Below are positions 44,323 through 52,776 of a stretch of 64,000 nt of DNA, piece after piece; position 1 is the first letter of the stretch; each line of letters begins with the position of its first letter. Origin of the DNA: Lewinellaceae bacterium (GTDB lineage Bacteria > Bacteroidota > Bacteroidia > Chitinophagales > Saprospiraceae); NCBI GenBank assembly GCA_020636075.1, contig JACJYO010000002.1, positions 372,001-436,000 of the forward strand, given 5' to 3'. Both the position numbers and the translations under genes were made by a program. Under the pieces are notes generated by a model, which worked only from the letters and a program-made list of their open reading frames with translations, was not told the origin of the DNA and made no database searches.

Positions 44323-44934
44323 ATGAAAATCTTCCTTTTGGGCCTGTTTACTGCATTATTAATTATTCCAGCAACAACAGCATTTGCACAAAAAAAGGTT
44401 TACATGTCTGATGCCGTTGTCAGCACGGCAGACCAAATTGATTTCGCATATAAAAATACCGTGAAAAAAGCGGCTGGCAAAGATGCGGAAGCCATTGTCA
44501 AACTGATGGAATTCAGCCGGGTTCTGGACGGGGCAGAGGCTATCGAGCATGCCAGAACCATGCTGGAACTCATCCCGGTTGCTTCCGACAAAACCTTTGC
44601 CTTAGCAATCCAAAACATGAATCCGAAATTAAAAAAAGTGACCCTCGACCGCATGCAAAACGCTCAAAAGAAAACGGCTGTCGAAGCGCTTAAAAAGCCC
44701 ATGAAAGATTGGGCCCCTTATGCCTGGGAAACACTAAATAACCGGCCCCTGATTTTTGAAAATCCTGAAGTGGACAACGTGCAGGATCGGGATATCGCAC
44801 CAAGCAACAATGCCACTGAAGTTAAAGCCTCACCGAAAGCAAATGATGGTCCTTCAACCAACGACAAACCGGCTGCGAATAACAATTCCCCTAGTGTCAA
44901 CCAGCCAGCAAAAACCAAAAAAGGCGGTCAATAA
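44323..44934 (+). CDS. exported helical protein of unknown function
   Basis: 203 residues. Signal peptide (KIFLLGLFTALLIIPATTAFAQ). The mature part ~22-135 is helical and polar: DAEAIVKLMEFSRVLDGAEAIEHARTML, LAIQNMNPKLKKVTLDRMQNAQ. The last ~50 residues are a disordered Asn/Pro/Ser/Lys-rich tail. No family is recognised. It is a single gene between yebC (divergent) and the adenosyltransferase gene, 74 bases upstream of the latter on the same strand. Periplasmic location is inferred. Confidence 0.7.
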   Translation: MKIFLLGLFTALLIIPATTAFAQKKVYMSDAVVSTADQIDFAYKNTVKKAAGKDAEAIVKLMEFSRVLDGAEAIEHARTMLELIPVASDKTFALAIQNMNPKLKKVTLDRMQNAQKKTAVEALKKPMKDWAPYAWETLNNRPLIFENPEVDNVQDRDIAPSNNATEVKASPKANDGPSTNDKPAANNNSPSVNQPAKTKKGGQ

Positions 44935-45008
44935 AGTTTAAAAAATTCCTACCGCATTCTAATGTCCTGTAGTGCCACCCCAAAAACCTAGTTGAGAAAC
45001 TCTATACA

Positions 45009-45566
45009 ATGTCCTTTCCGATTTATACAAAATCCGGCGACGCCGGTGAAACGGCGCTTTTTGGCGGCAAACGGGTACCCAAAAGTCATTTAAGGGTAGA
45101 TGCCTACGGTACGGTAGACGAGTTAAATTCGTTCATCGGTTTATTGCATGACTCCCTTGAACAAGAATCTATCCGGCAGTTGTTGGGGCAAGTGCAACAC
45201 CGCCTGTTTTCCATAGGCGCCTACCTGGCATCCGATCCGAACACCAATCCAGTTAATGCTGATCTGGAATCGCAAGACCTCAAGATTTTAGAGGATTCCA
45301 TGGATATGATGGACAGCCAGCTGCCTGAATTAAAAAACTTCATACTGCCAGGTGGTTATCCGACTGTTTCACTCTGCCATGTATGCCGAACAGTTTGCAG
45401 GAGGGCGGAGCGGTTGATCGTCGCATTGCATCAGGAAACCCCTGTTGATGCAGTAATTCTACAGTTCATGAACCGCCTGTCTGATTATTTTTTCATGTTG
45501 GCACGGTACTTAGGCAAAGAGGCTGGCGCCGCTGAAATCATCTGGGAAGCCCGAAAAAAAACGTAA
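45009..45566 (+). CDS. ATP:cob(I)alamin adenosyltransferase, PduO type
   Basis: 185 residues. The ATP-binding start is YTKSGDAGETALFGGKRVPKS (typical TRTGDxGxTsLfgG form), followed by RVDAYGTVDELNSFIGLLHD. The active-site helix CRTVCRRAERLIVAL matches the conserved RRAER segment, and NRLSDYFFMLARYLGKEAG closes the trimer-forming helices. It converts cob(I)alamin to adenosylcobalamin. No other cobalamin genes are in this window, so it may serve salvage or a B12-dependent enzyme elsewhere. Start ATG 45009. Confidence 0.93.
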   Translation: MSFPIYTKSGDAGETALFGGKRVPKSHLRVDAYGTVDELNSFIGLLHDSLEQESIRQLLGQVQHRLFSIGAYLASDPNTNPVNADLESQDLKILEDSMDMMDSQLPELKNFILPGGYPTVSLCHVCRTVCRRAERLIVALHQETPVDAVILQFMNRLSDYFFMLARYLGKEAGAAEIIWEARKKT

Positions 45567-45580
45567 AACGAGAAGTTACA

Positions 45581-46477
45581 CTAGGTGATTTCCACCGCAG
45601 CATTGTTGGCATAAGCCTGTCGGAAAACTTCCGGCGCCATGCCGGTGTATTTTTTGAAAAAACGGGTAAAATAGGCGTTATCCTCGAAGTTCAAATCGTT
45701 GGCGATCTGCGAAACATTCGCATCCGAATTGACCAATAAGCGCTTGGCCTCCAGCACTACCCTATCGCGAATCAACTCACCGGCCGGTTTATTTACCACG
45801 GCATTCACCAGGGCATTCAAATGGTTTGGCGTAATGTAAAGCATGCTCGCGTAGTCGCGCGGCAAGCGTTTTTCCCGGAAATGGATCTCTATGAGTCGTT
45901 CAAAATTCCGCAGCACACCCAATTGATGGCTGGAAATCCCCGGCTGGGATACTCTCGGCAATTGCCGGGACAATAAAACCAGTAATTGGAGCAACATCCC
46001 ACGCAATATTTCCTGCTTAAAATCGCCATCACCTTGAAACTCCTTCAACATTTTCTCCATCAGACCATGCACCTCGCCGCAACATTCGGCATCCAGAATA
46101 TTGGCCGGACTTTCACTCAGCGAGTTAAATAAAGGAAACTCCTGCACAAAGTTCGGGTTGTGGCAAATCGCAGTAAAAAAGCTTTCATTAAAATTCACCA
46201 CTAACCCGTCCGTTTGAGCATCGAAATCCCAGCTGTGAATTTGTCCGGGACCCAGTGCATAAACCTGATGTTCGACTATCGGAAATTTTTCAAAATCAAT
46301 GGAATGTTCACCACCACCTGTAGTAAACAGTGCAATTTGAAAAAAGTCATGTCGATGCGGAGCGCGCAGGTTGGTATGTTTTTCCCTGAATGCGCTAATT
46401 CGTGCGACCAGGAACTCTGTAACACACTGGTCGGTTCCAATCAGGTTGCAAATACTAAACGTAGGAATGTTTTTCAC
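45581..46477 (-). CDS. AraC-family transcriptional regulator
   Basis: 298 residues with a cupin-like ligand domain (RAPHRHDFFQIALFTTGGGEHSIDF; YALGPGQIHSW) and two helix-turn-helix motifs at the C-terminus (LPRDYASMLYITPNHLNALVN; NVSQIANDLNFEDNAYFTRFFKKYTGMAPEVFRQ). The start is GTG at 46477. It lies 49 bases downstream of the sulfide:quinone oxidoreductase-like gene on the same strand and could be co-transcribed with it. The effector and targets are unknown; co-regulation of the oxidoreductase is a reasonable guess. Confidence 0.9.
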   Translation of the reverse strand: MKNIPTFSICNLIGTDQCVTEFLVARISAFREKHTNLRAPHRHDFFQIALFTTGGGEHSIDFEKFPIVEHQVYALGPGQIHSWDFDAQTDGLVVNFNESFFTAICHNPNFVQEFPLFNSLSESPANILDAECCGEVHGLMEKMLKEFQGDGDFKQEILRGMLLQLLVLLSRQLPRVSQPGISSHQLGVLRNFERLIEIHFREKRLPRDYASMLYITPNHLNALVNAVVNKPAGELIRDRVVLEAKRLLVNSDANVSQIANDLNFEDNAYFTRFFKKYTGMAPEVFRQAYANNAAVEIT

Positions 46478-46526
46478 GTCGGTTGAAACTAGTTATCCAG
46501 TTCAACCGGCAAGTTACGGCATTTGT

Positions 46527-47735
46527 TCAAGCTGTCCCGTTCAATATCTTATTCCAGTACAACCAGGGCAAGACGTGGCGCTTCATTTGATACATGGACC
46601 AACGCTCCTTGCTCTGATCAAAGGGGAAAGTTTCCATCGGCTTGTTTTCATAATCAAATTCGGCCAAAACCAGTTTGCCATAACCGGTCACCAATGGGCA
46701 GGAGCCATAGCCAGTGTAATGTGCCTCCGCTGGTTTGCCTGTCCGGATTTGGCTCATTAATTGTTCAACGAGCACAGGAACTTGCTTGCGAACAGCAGCT
46801 CCGGTTTTGGCATTCGGTGTGCTGGATACGTCGCCGATGGAGTACACATTCTGGAAACGGTTATGCTGAAAGGTGTACTTGTCCACATCGACCCAGCCGT
46901 ATGGATTATCGGGCATTGCAAGCGGACTGTTTTTGACAAAATCGGGTGCACTTTGCGGTGGCGTAATGTGGATCATTTCAAACTGCTCCGTTACCTGATC
47001 GACCACCTTGCCATCTTTGTACACATCAAAAATCGCTTCTTTGCTTTCTGCTTTCACCTCAACAAGGTTGTGCATGAAGTGTGTTTTAATACCATACCGG
47101 GCAACAACCTTGTCCAGAGTCTTCTTGTATTTTTCGACACCAAAGATGGTAGTTCCGCCAGAGTAAAAATGGACCTCAACATCGCCTGACAAGCCATGTT
47201 TGCGCCAAAAGTCGGCGGCGAGATACATGATTTTTTGCGGTGCCCCACCACATTTAACCGGGGTATTCGGGCTGGTAAACAGCGCCTTACCCTTACGGGT
47301 ATTTTTCAGGCATTCATAGGTGTACGGCGCCATATTGAACAAGTAGTTCGACGTAATTCCGTGCTTGCCCAAATTGCCTTCAAGGCCTTTAATTTTACCA
47401 AAATCCAACTGAATGCCCGGGCAAACGACCAGGTAATCGTAAGTATAGCGGTTGCCTTCTACCGTAGTAACAGCATTTTGCTCCGGGTCAAATTGCGCAG
47501 CAGCTTCTTTCAGCCAGGTGGCCTTTTTAGGCATAACCGAAGCTTCAGTACGCACGGTATCCGCCTGATTAAAAACACCCCCACCTACCAGCGTCCAGGC
47601 CGGTTGGTAGTAGTGCTTGTCAGACGGATCAATGATGGCGATGTCGAGTTTGGCATCTTTCCGGAAAAGTTGGGCAGCCAGGGAAATGCCTGCATTCCCA
47701 CCACCCACGATCAGTATTTGAAAATGATTCTTCAT
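46527..47735 (-). CDS. sulfide:quinone oxidoreductase-like flavoprotein
   Basis: 402 residues. FAD-binding start FQILIVGGGNAGISLAAQLF; YYQPAWTLVGGGVF is typical of SQR enzymes. Three Cys occur at the places expected of a sulfur-handling SQR: YLVVCPGIQLDFG (~105), PVKCGGAPQKIMYLA (~160), and YGSCPLVTGYGKLVLAEF (~345). The FAD C-terminal motif is VYSIGDVSSTPNAKTGAAV. It would oxidise sulfide to sulfane sulfur and pass electrons to quinone. An exact -7 box precedes it. Related persulfide or NADH-type flavoproteins remain possible. Confidence 0.85.
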   Translation of the reverse strand: MKNHFQILIVGGGNAGISLAAQLFRKDAKLDIAIIDPSDKHYYQPAWTLVGGGVFNQADTVRTEASVMPKKATWLKEAAAQFDPEQNAVTTVEGNRYTYDYLVVCPGIQLDFGKIKGLEGNLGKHGITSNYLFNMAPYTYECLKNTRKGKALFTSPNTPVKCGGAPQKIMYLAADFWRKHGLSGDVEVHFYSGGTTIFGVEKYKKTLDKVVARYGIKTHFMHNLVEVKAESKEAIFDVYKDGKVVDQVTEQFEMIHITPPQSAPDFVKNSPLAMPDNPYGWVDVDKYTFQHNRFQNVYSIGDVSSTPNAKTGAAVRKQVPVLVEQLMSQIRTGKPAEAHYTGYGSCPLVTGYGKLVLAEFDYENKPMETFPFDQSKERWSMYQMKRHVLPWLYWNKILNGTA

Positions 47736-47761
47736 CGGGTAGATTTTACTTTGATTCCCAA

Positions 47762-47769
47762 CAAAGGTA
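47762..47769 (-). promoter_or_regulatory. Bacteroidota -7 box for the SQR-like gene
   Basis: TACCTTTG on the minus strand, an exact consensus match, 26 bases upstream of the ATG at 47735. It lies after the DUF983 gene, so the SQR-like gene can be transcribed separately. Confidence 0.65.
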
Positions 47770-47835
47770 CCCGGCCAATTTCAAAACTGTTTTGGATGAC
47801 TTATGGCATTAATTGCATTAATCAACGATGCCGTT

Positions 47836-48237
47836 TCAGACCTGTTTTCCCACTGTTTTTTTCAGAGCATCAGGATCATAGCGGACATTGATATTGATCC
47901 ACATTAATCGTGAAATTCTAAAAATATAGACAAAGTTTATTGCGAGAAACAAGAGCAATAATCCGAATGCAACATTGATTCCCCAGTTGAGTACCCAATG
48001 GAACAAGGCAACAAAAAGCAGGCAGAACCAGGCAGTCCAGATATATGAAATAAACATTGCGCCGTAGTAATAACCCGGCTCCGGGAAGTAGTTCAGGTCG
48101 CATTTGGGGCACCGCTGGTGCATATCAAATGATTTTTTAGAAAATGACCAACTCCCCGTTTCAAAAGTTTCGCCTTCGTGGCAACGCGGGCATTTCAGGG
48201 CAAAAATGCTGTAGGCTTTTGATCCTTTTTTAGTCAT
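47836..48237 (-). CDS. DUF983 domain protein
   Basis: 133 residues. Two CxxC pairs near the N-terminus (LKCPRCHEGETF; QRCPKCDLNYFPEPGYYYG) form a zinc-ribbon-like element, then two or three hydrophobic helices (MFISYIWTAWFCLLFVALFHWVLN; GINVAFGLLLLFLAINFVYIF). This is the DUF983 pattern, common in Bacteroidota and Proteobacteria, often near respiratory-chain genes; its function is not established. It starts 27 bases after the thioredoxin gene stop on the same strand, so the two are probably co-transcribed. Confidence 0.87.
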   Translation of the reverse strand: MTKKGSKAYSIFALKCPRCHEGETFETGSWSFSKKSFDMHQRCPKCDLNYFPEPGYYYGAMFISYIWTAWFCLLFVALFHWVLNWGINVAFGLLLLFLAINFVYIFRISRLMWININVRYDPDALKKTVGKQV

Positions 48238-48264
48238 AGGTAGTTTCTAAACGGCAGAACAGGT

Positions 48265-48579
48265 TTATTCTGTCGCATCCGCTGCTTGGTAAAATGATTC
48301 AAGGGTTTTTACGATTTCAACGGCGGAAAGTACGCCGGAACGACGCCAAACTGGTTTGCCAGCCTGAAAAAGAATCATGGTTGGAACGGAGCGTACATTA
48401 AATTCAGCAGCAATTACCGGATTGCGATCAACGTCGAGCTTAAAAATGGAAGCCCGGTCACCCACGCGTTTTTTTACATCTTCGAGAATCGGGGCCAACA
48501 TTTTACAGGGGCCACACCACTCGGCCGAAAAATCAACGAGTACAGGTTTGTCAGCGTTTACTAATTCAGTGAAAGTCAT
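48265..48579 (-). CDS. trxA: thioredoxin
   Basis: 104 residues, thioredoxin size. The active site is FSAEWCGPCKMLAPILED, with FKLDVDRNPVIAAEFNVRSVPTMILFQAGKPVWRRSG giving the cis-Pro (VPT) and the family's later strands. It reduces protein disulfides in the cytoplasm; there is no signal peptide. ATG at 48579 is preferred because the longer frame (to 48675) adds 32 residues outside the fold. The upstream minus strand has GCACCTTTGCAAC near 48640 as a possible -7 region. Confidence 0.95.
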   Translation of the reverse strand: MTFTELVNADKPVLVDFSAEWCGPCKMLAPILEDVKKRVGDRASIFKLDVDRNPVIAAEFNVRSVPTMILFQAGKPVWRRSGVLSAVEIVKTLESFYQAADATE

Positions 48580-48751
48580 ATATAAATTACGGATTGAAGA
48601 AAAATATGTTTTTGTTAGCCTTCCGGCTTTAATTCGTTGCAAAGGTGCAACGTCTGTCACTATGTTCGTTTGCACAGAAAAGGTTCTTTCTTGGATTTTT
48701 TAGTGAAACCGCAAAAAACGCTCCGCAATTGACAATGCTCACCAAGTTATA

Positions 48752-48795
48752 TGACCGCGATCATCTTGCCTGCCCGGGGCATTGCCCGAATTTTG
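48752..48795 (+). promoter_or_regulatory. FNR/CRP-like site plus -7 box upstream of the CcoI-type ATPase gene
   Basis: TGACCGCGATCA at 48752-48763 (TGATCGCGGTCA on the other strand) matches the consensus shared with 51318 and 52703. GAATTTTG at 48788-48795 resembles TAnnTTTG. The site centre to the end of the -7 box is 37.5 bases. The ATG is 58 bases beyond the palindrome. Confidence 0.6.
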
Positions 48796-48821
48796 TGCTG
48801 CAAAAATAAAAACACCTTTTC

Positions 48822-51290
48822 ATGGCAAAACCTGCCGCGCTGTCTACCGCCAAGCCTGCTCCCAATGTACAACTCTATTGTTACCACTGTCAGGACGAAT
48901 GCCCGGACGATCGGTTACATATTGAAGACAAGTATTTTTGTTGCAGCGGCTGTCAGATGGTCTACGAAATCCTGAACACCCACCAACTTTGCCAGTTCTA
49001 TGACCTGGACGAGAACCCCGGAATATCTCAAAAATCACGTCGGGATGCCCGCTCTTTTGCCTGGCTCGACGACGAAGAGGTGCGCCTGCAACTCCTGGAA
49101 TTTACCGACGGCAACACCGCCATTGTTACTTTTTACCTGCCAGCCATGCACTGCGCTTCCTGCATTTGGCTCCTTGAACATTTGTACAAACTGGATAGCG
49201 GTGTAGTACACTCAAAAGTCAATTTTTTGAAAAAGCAGGTCACTATTCATTTTGAGGAAAAAAACACCTCCCTGCGCAAATTAGCCTCCATGCTCACCAG
49301 CATCGGCTATACGCCCGAAATTAACCTGGGCGATGTAAGCGCCAACGGAAAACCCAAAGCTGTGGATCGCAGTCTACTGTATAAAATAGGAGTAGCAGGT
49401 TTTGCTTTCGGCAACATTATGTTGTTGAGTTTCCCGGAATACCTGGGACTTCAAAAAGAACTGGAAAGCCACTTTTTCTCGGCATTCGGCTATGTAAACC
49501 TGCTGTTGTCACTTCCGGTGTTGTTGTTCAGCGCGCGCGACTACTTCATCTCGGCTTACACCGGCCTGCGCCACCGCCACTTGAACATTGATGTGCCGCT
49601 GGCCCTGGGTATGACGATGTTGTTTGGCCGTTCGGCCTGGGAAATCCTTACCCAAAGCGGCGCCGGGTACCTGGATTCTTTTGCCGGACTGGTATTTTTT
49701 CTGCTTGTCGGCCGATGGTTTCAGCAGAAAACATACCATCAACTTTCTTTTGAACGCGACTACAAATCGTACTTCCCGGTTGCTGCATCGCGAAAAAACA
49801 CCGACGGTTCTGAAGCCGCTACTCCACTAAACAAACTGAATCCGGGGGATATCATTCTGGTCCGGAATGGTGAACTCATCCCGGCAGACGGCATCCTCCT
49901 GAAAGGCAAGGCCCACATTGATTACGCCTTCGTAACAGGCGAAGCCGACCCGATCAAACTTGAAAGCGGCGCTTATATGTACGCAGGTGGAAAGCAGTTG
50001 GGCGAAACGCTGGAAATCAGTTTAACCCGACAGGTAAACACCAGCTATCTGACCCAATTGTGGAATAACGAAGCCTTTAAAAGCCAGGCAAAAGGCCATG
50101 CCAGTGCACTGGCCGACCGTGCCGGCCGGTATTTCACAGCCGTAATCCTTGGAGTGGCCAGTCTCGCCTTTTTATATTGGGTGCCACAAAGCCTGCCCAC
50201 CGCTATCAATGCTTTCACGGCGGTATTGATCATTGCTTGTCCGTGTGCGGTGGCCTTATCCATTCCATTTACGATGGGAAATATCTTGCGTATTCTGGCG
50301 CGCAACCGGTTTTATGTAAAAAACACCAATGTGCTGGAATCCTTTTCAGCAGTGAAGTCGGTTATTTTTGATAAAACCGGCACCATAACCAATACCGGGC
50401 AGCATGCCGTACATTTTATGCCGTACTCACCCAATGCGCCAGCCCAACTGAGCACAACGGATAAAATCGCCGTACGCACCCTGACCCATCAAAGCAACCA
50501 CCCCCTCAGCCGCCAGATAGCCGCCGCGTTCGCCGATGTTCCGCTGGGTACGTTAAGTGAGTTCCGGGAATTTCCTGGTCGGGGTATTCAGGGCATCGAA
50601 AACAATCGTGTAATCCGGCTGGGTTCAGCCGAATTTATCGGCAGCCAAACCGGGTCTAAATCAGGCGTTTTTCTTGAAATAAATGGCCAGATCCGTGGGC
50701 ATTTTCAATTAAAAAGTCATTACCGGCAAGGCCTTGCTCCCTTGCTCCAACATTTCAAACAGCGCCATATAGCCACCTGGTTGATTTCCGGCGATCACGA
50801 CCGGGAAGCCGCCGCCCTCAAAACTTTTTTCCCGGATGCAGCCGCCTTGCGTTTTAAGCAAAGCCCCCAGGACAAACTGGACTTTGTCAAAAGTTTGCAA
50901 CAGCGCGGACAAAATGTCCTCATGATGGGCGATGGTCTGAACGACGCAGGCGCCTTGCAGCAAAGCGATGTGGGTATTGTCGTAGCCGAAAACACCAACA
51001 ATTTCACCCCTGCTTGCGACGCCATTTTGCACGCCGAAGAATTTGACCGGCTACCGCAGTTTTTCCAGCTTGCCCATTGGGGCATGACAACGGTTAACGC
51101 AGCCTACCTGCTGGCGGCATGTTACAATATTGTTGGATTGAGCTATGCAGTTACCGGTACACTTTCACCTGTAATAGCGGCGGTTTTGATGCCACTCAGT
51201 TCCGTAACCATTCTGCTCTTTGGATTTGGCATGAGCCAATGGAAAGCCATGCAACTGGGTTTGGCATTTAGCCCAAAAAGTTCAAATTAG
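48822..51290 (+). CDS. ccoI: CcoI/FixI-type copper-translocating P-type ATPase
   Basis: 822 residues. The N-terminus has a Cys-rich metal-binding region (LYCYHCQDECPDD; FCCSGCQMVYEIL) typical of CcoI/FixI, then a heavy-metal domain near 109 (MHCASCIWLLEHLYKL). The membrane domain contains the metal-binding IIACPCAVALSIPF near 473; the phosphorylation site is VIFDKTGTITNTG near 514; the hinge is MMGDGLNDAGALQQSDVG. CcoI exports Cu for assembly of cbb3-type oxidase, which fits microaerobic growth. No cco oxidase genes lie next to it here. It is preceded by an FNR-like site, as are the next two promoters. Confidence 0.9.
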   Translation: MAKPAALSTAKPAPNVQLYCYHCQDECPDDRLHIEDKYFCCSGCQMVYEILNTHQLCQFYDLDENPGISQKSRRDARSFAWLDDEEVRLQLLEFTDGNTAIVTFYLPAMHCASCIWLLEHLYKLDSGVVHSKVNFLKKQVTIHFEEKNTSLRKLASMLTSIGYTPEINLGDVSANGKPKAVDRSLLYKIGVAGFAFGNIMLLSFPEYLGLQKELESHFFSAFGYVNLLLSLPVLLFSARDYFISAYTGLRHRHLNIDVPLALGMTMLFGRSAWEILTQSGAGYLDSFAGLVFFLLVGRWFQQKTYHQLSFERDYKSYFPVAASRKNTDGSEAATPLNKLNPGDIILVRNGELIPADGILLKGKAHIDYAFVTGEADPIKLESGAYMYAGGKQLGETLEISLTRQVNTSYLTQLWNNEAFKSQAKGHASALADRAGRYFTAVILGVASLAFLYWVPQSLPTAINAFTAVLIIACPCAVALSIPFTMGNILRILARNRFYVKNTNVLESFSAVKSVIFDKTGTITNTGQHAVHFMPYSPNAPAQLSTTDKIAVRTLTHQSNHPLSRQIAAAFADVPLGTLSEFREFPGRGIQGIENNRVIRLGSAEFIGSQTGSKSGVFLEINGQIRGHFQLKSHYRQGLAPLLQHFKQRHIATWLISGDHDREAAALKTFFPDAAALRFKQSPQDKLDFVKSLQQRGQNVLMMGDGLNDAGALQQSDVGIVVAENTNNFTPACDAILHAEEFDRLPQFFQLAHWGMTTVNAAYLLAACYNIVGLSYAVTGTLSPVIAAVLMPLSSVTILLFGFGMSQWKAMQLGLAFSPKSSN

Positions 51291-51317
51291 GGGTTTCACA
51301 AAGGTCATAACCCAACC

Positions 51318-51360
51318 TGATCCGGGTCATTCTAATGTGGATTACAAACAGGCAGTTTTG
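51318..51360 (+). promoter_or_regulatory. FNR/CRP-like site plus -7 box upstream of the 51401 gene
   Basis: TGATCCGGGTCA at 51318-51329, with CAGTTTTG at 51353-51360 (one mismatch to TAnnTTTG). The site centre to the end of the -7 box is 36.5 bases. The ATG lies 71 bases beyond the palindrome. Confidence 0.62.
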
Positions 51361-51400
51361 TATATTCCCTTTCGGGATTATTAACCAAAAATGTACTGTC

Positions 51401-51811
51401 ATGAAAATCAGAATTGGGCCGAATACAACCCTGTCAGAAATTCAGGGAGCATTCCAGGAAGCATTCCCCTACCTGAAGATTGAATTTTTCACAAAATCAC
51501 ACCGGGCATTTAAGGGAAGTCATGCTAAATTTTTAATTCAGGATATGAACCAAAAACTGCATGACGTGCTGCTCGCGCCAAAATCCGGCGAGCTGGAGAT
51601 TACGCCGGAAATGCTCACCTACCAGGCAGAAAACCTTTTTGAAGAAAAATTTGGCCTGCACGTACAGGTGCTGCGCAAATCGGGGGAAACCTGGTTGGTA
51701 ACGAGTGTTACCGACAAATTGAGCCTGGCCAAACAAAACGCCAAAGGGCAGGCCAGCGAGCATGTGCACTTTATGCCGGAAGAACCCATTGATTACCGGG
51801 AGCAGGAATAA
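51401..51811 (+). CDS. conserved-looking protein of unknown function
   Basis: 136 residues. The ATG at 51401 is used because the longer open frame would run through the candidate promoter. It reads like a small soluble alpha/beta protein: MKIRIGPNTTLSEIQGAFQE, FPYLKIEFFTKSH, LEITPEMLTYQAENLFEEKFG, VQVLRKSGETWLVTSVTDKLSL, with an acidic end. No family is recognised. It precedes the universal stress protein gene by 33 bases on the same strand, so they are probably one operon, driven from the FNR-like promoter. A role in a microaerobic or stress response is inferred from context only. Confidence 0.75.
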   Translation: MKIRIGPNTTLSEIQGAFQEAFPYLKIEFFTKSHRAFKGSHAKFLIQDMNQKLHDVLLAPKSGELEITPEMLTYQAENLFEEKFGLHVQVLRKSGETWLVTSVTDKLSLAKQNAKGQASEHVHFMPEEPIDYREQE

Positions 51812-51844
51812 TCAAACCGTTTTTCGTTACTAAATCAATCGACC

Positions 51845-52675
51845 ATGAAGGCCATTTTGATGCCTACCGATTTCTCCAAATGCGCCGCCAACGCGATGAC
51901 ACATGCCATGGCACTTGCCCGCGACACTGGTGCGGAGCTGACCCTGTTGCATGTAGTTTTCCCGAATGAAGGAGTGGACAACAACATGTACAATGTTTTT
52001 TGGTCCGATGAATATATGGCTGAACGAACCAAAGGACTAAAGCATTGGGCGCGTCGATTCCAGCGACAAAAAGGGAACCAGGGCATTCGCGTGCATGCCG
52101 ATTGCCGCATCGGTTTTCCGGTACCTACCATTTGTGATATTGCGGAAGACATCCAGGCCGACCTGATCGTAATGGGTACCACCGGTGCAACCGGGCTCCG
52201 CGGCACCTTCCTCGGCAGTATTGCCGCCGGTGTCATGTCTAACACGCAAATCCCGGTGCTGTCGATCCCCAAACAAGCAACACTGCGCGATGAATACAAC
52301 GCAGTATTTGCAACCGATTTTCGGCTCAAACTGGATTCGACATCGCTGAGCATGCTGACTGAATTGCTCGCGCTGAAAAAAAGCATGTTGCATATCGTGC
52401 ATATCCTGGATAAACCGGGGCTTGCACCCGACCCTGCCCGTGAAAAAGCAATCGGCCAAAAACTGGGCAAGATTCCGCACGATTTTCACTATTTGCACGA
52501 TCGCGATATTATTCAGGCGGTTTCCAATTTTCTGGAAGCCCGCGATGCCGGCTTGCTTGTCGCGATTGCACACGAGCACAGTTTGTTTCACCGGCTGTTT
52601 TACGAAAGTATAACCCGACGTTTCGCCCACAGAATCCGACTACCAATGCTTACGCTGCATGACGCCACCACTTAA
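51845..52675 (+). CDS. universal stress protein (UspA family), two domains
   Basis: 276 residues. The first domain is complete: AILMPTDFSKCAANAMTHAMAL at the start, LTLLHVVFPNE, and the ATP-binding loop MGTTGATGLRGTFLGSIAAGVM followed by TQIPVLSIP. The second half (~140-276) has a Usp-like fold (FATDFRLKLDSTSLSMLTELL; LLVAIAHEHSLFHRLFYESITRRFAHRIRLPMLTLH) but lacks the Gly-rich nucleotide loop. Usp proteins support survival under stress. It is in an operon with the unknown gene just upstream and beside the CBS gene. Confidence 0.9.
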   Translation: MKAILMPTDFSKCAANAMTHAMALARDTGAELTLLHVVFPNEGVDNNMYNVFWSDEYMAERTKGLKHWARRFQRQKGNQGIRVHADCRIGFPVPTICDIAEDIQADLIVMGTTGATGLRGTFLGSIAAGVMSNTQIPVLSIPKQATLRDEYNAVFATDFRLKLDSTSLSMLTELLALKKSMLHIVHILDKPGLAPDPAREKAIGQKLGKIPHDFHYLHDRDIIQAVSNFLEARDAGLLVAIAHEHSLFHRLFYESITRRFAHRIRLPMLTLHDATT

Positions 52676-52702
52676 AGCAGCGATGAAAGTCGCCAACGGG
52701 CT

Positions 52703-52745
52703 TGATCCTGGTCATTCCCGCAAGTATTTCTTTCAGGCATATTTG
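52703..52745 (+). promoter_or_regulatory. FNR/CRP-like site plus -7 box upstream of the CBS gene
   Basis: TGATCCTGGTCA at 52703-52714 with CATATTTG at 52738-52745 (one mismatch to TAnnTTTG). With its flanks the site reads TTGAT-CCTG-GTCAT, close to the FNR pattern TTGATnnnnATCAA. The site centre to the end of the -7 box is 36.5 bases. Confidence 0.65.
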
Positions 52746-52776
52746 CAGTAAACAATCACCTTTTAATACCCTGGTC

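Noticed and set aside
47196..47891. 231-codon plus-strand frame opposite the SQR-like gene
   Set aside because: The SQR-like frame has FAD motifs and three placed cysteines; the antisense product has no recognisable domain.
52037..52630. 197-codon minus-strand frame opposite the universal stress protein gene
   Set aside because: The stress protein has an intact ATP-binding loop in the sense frame.
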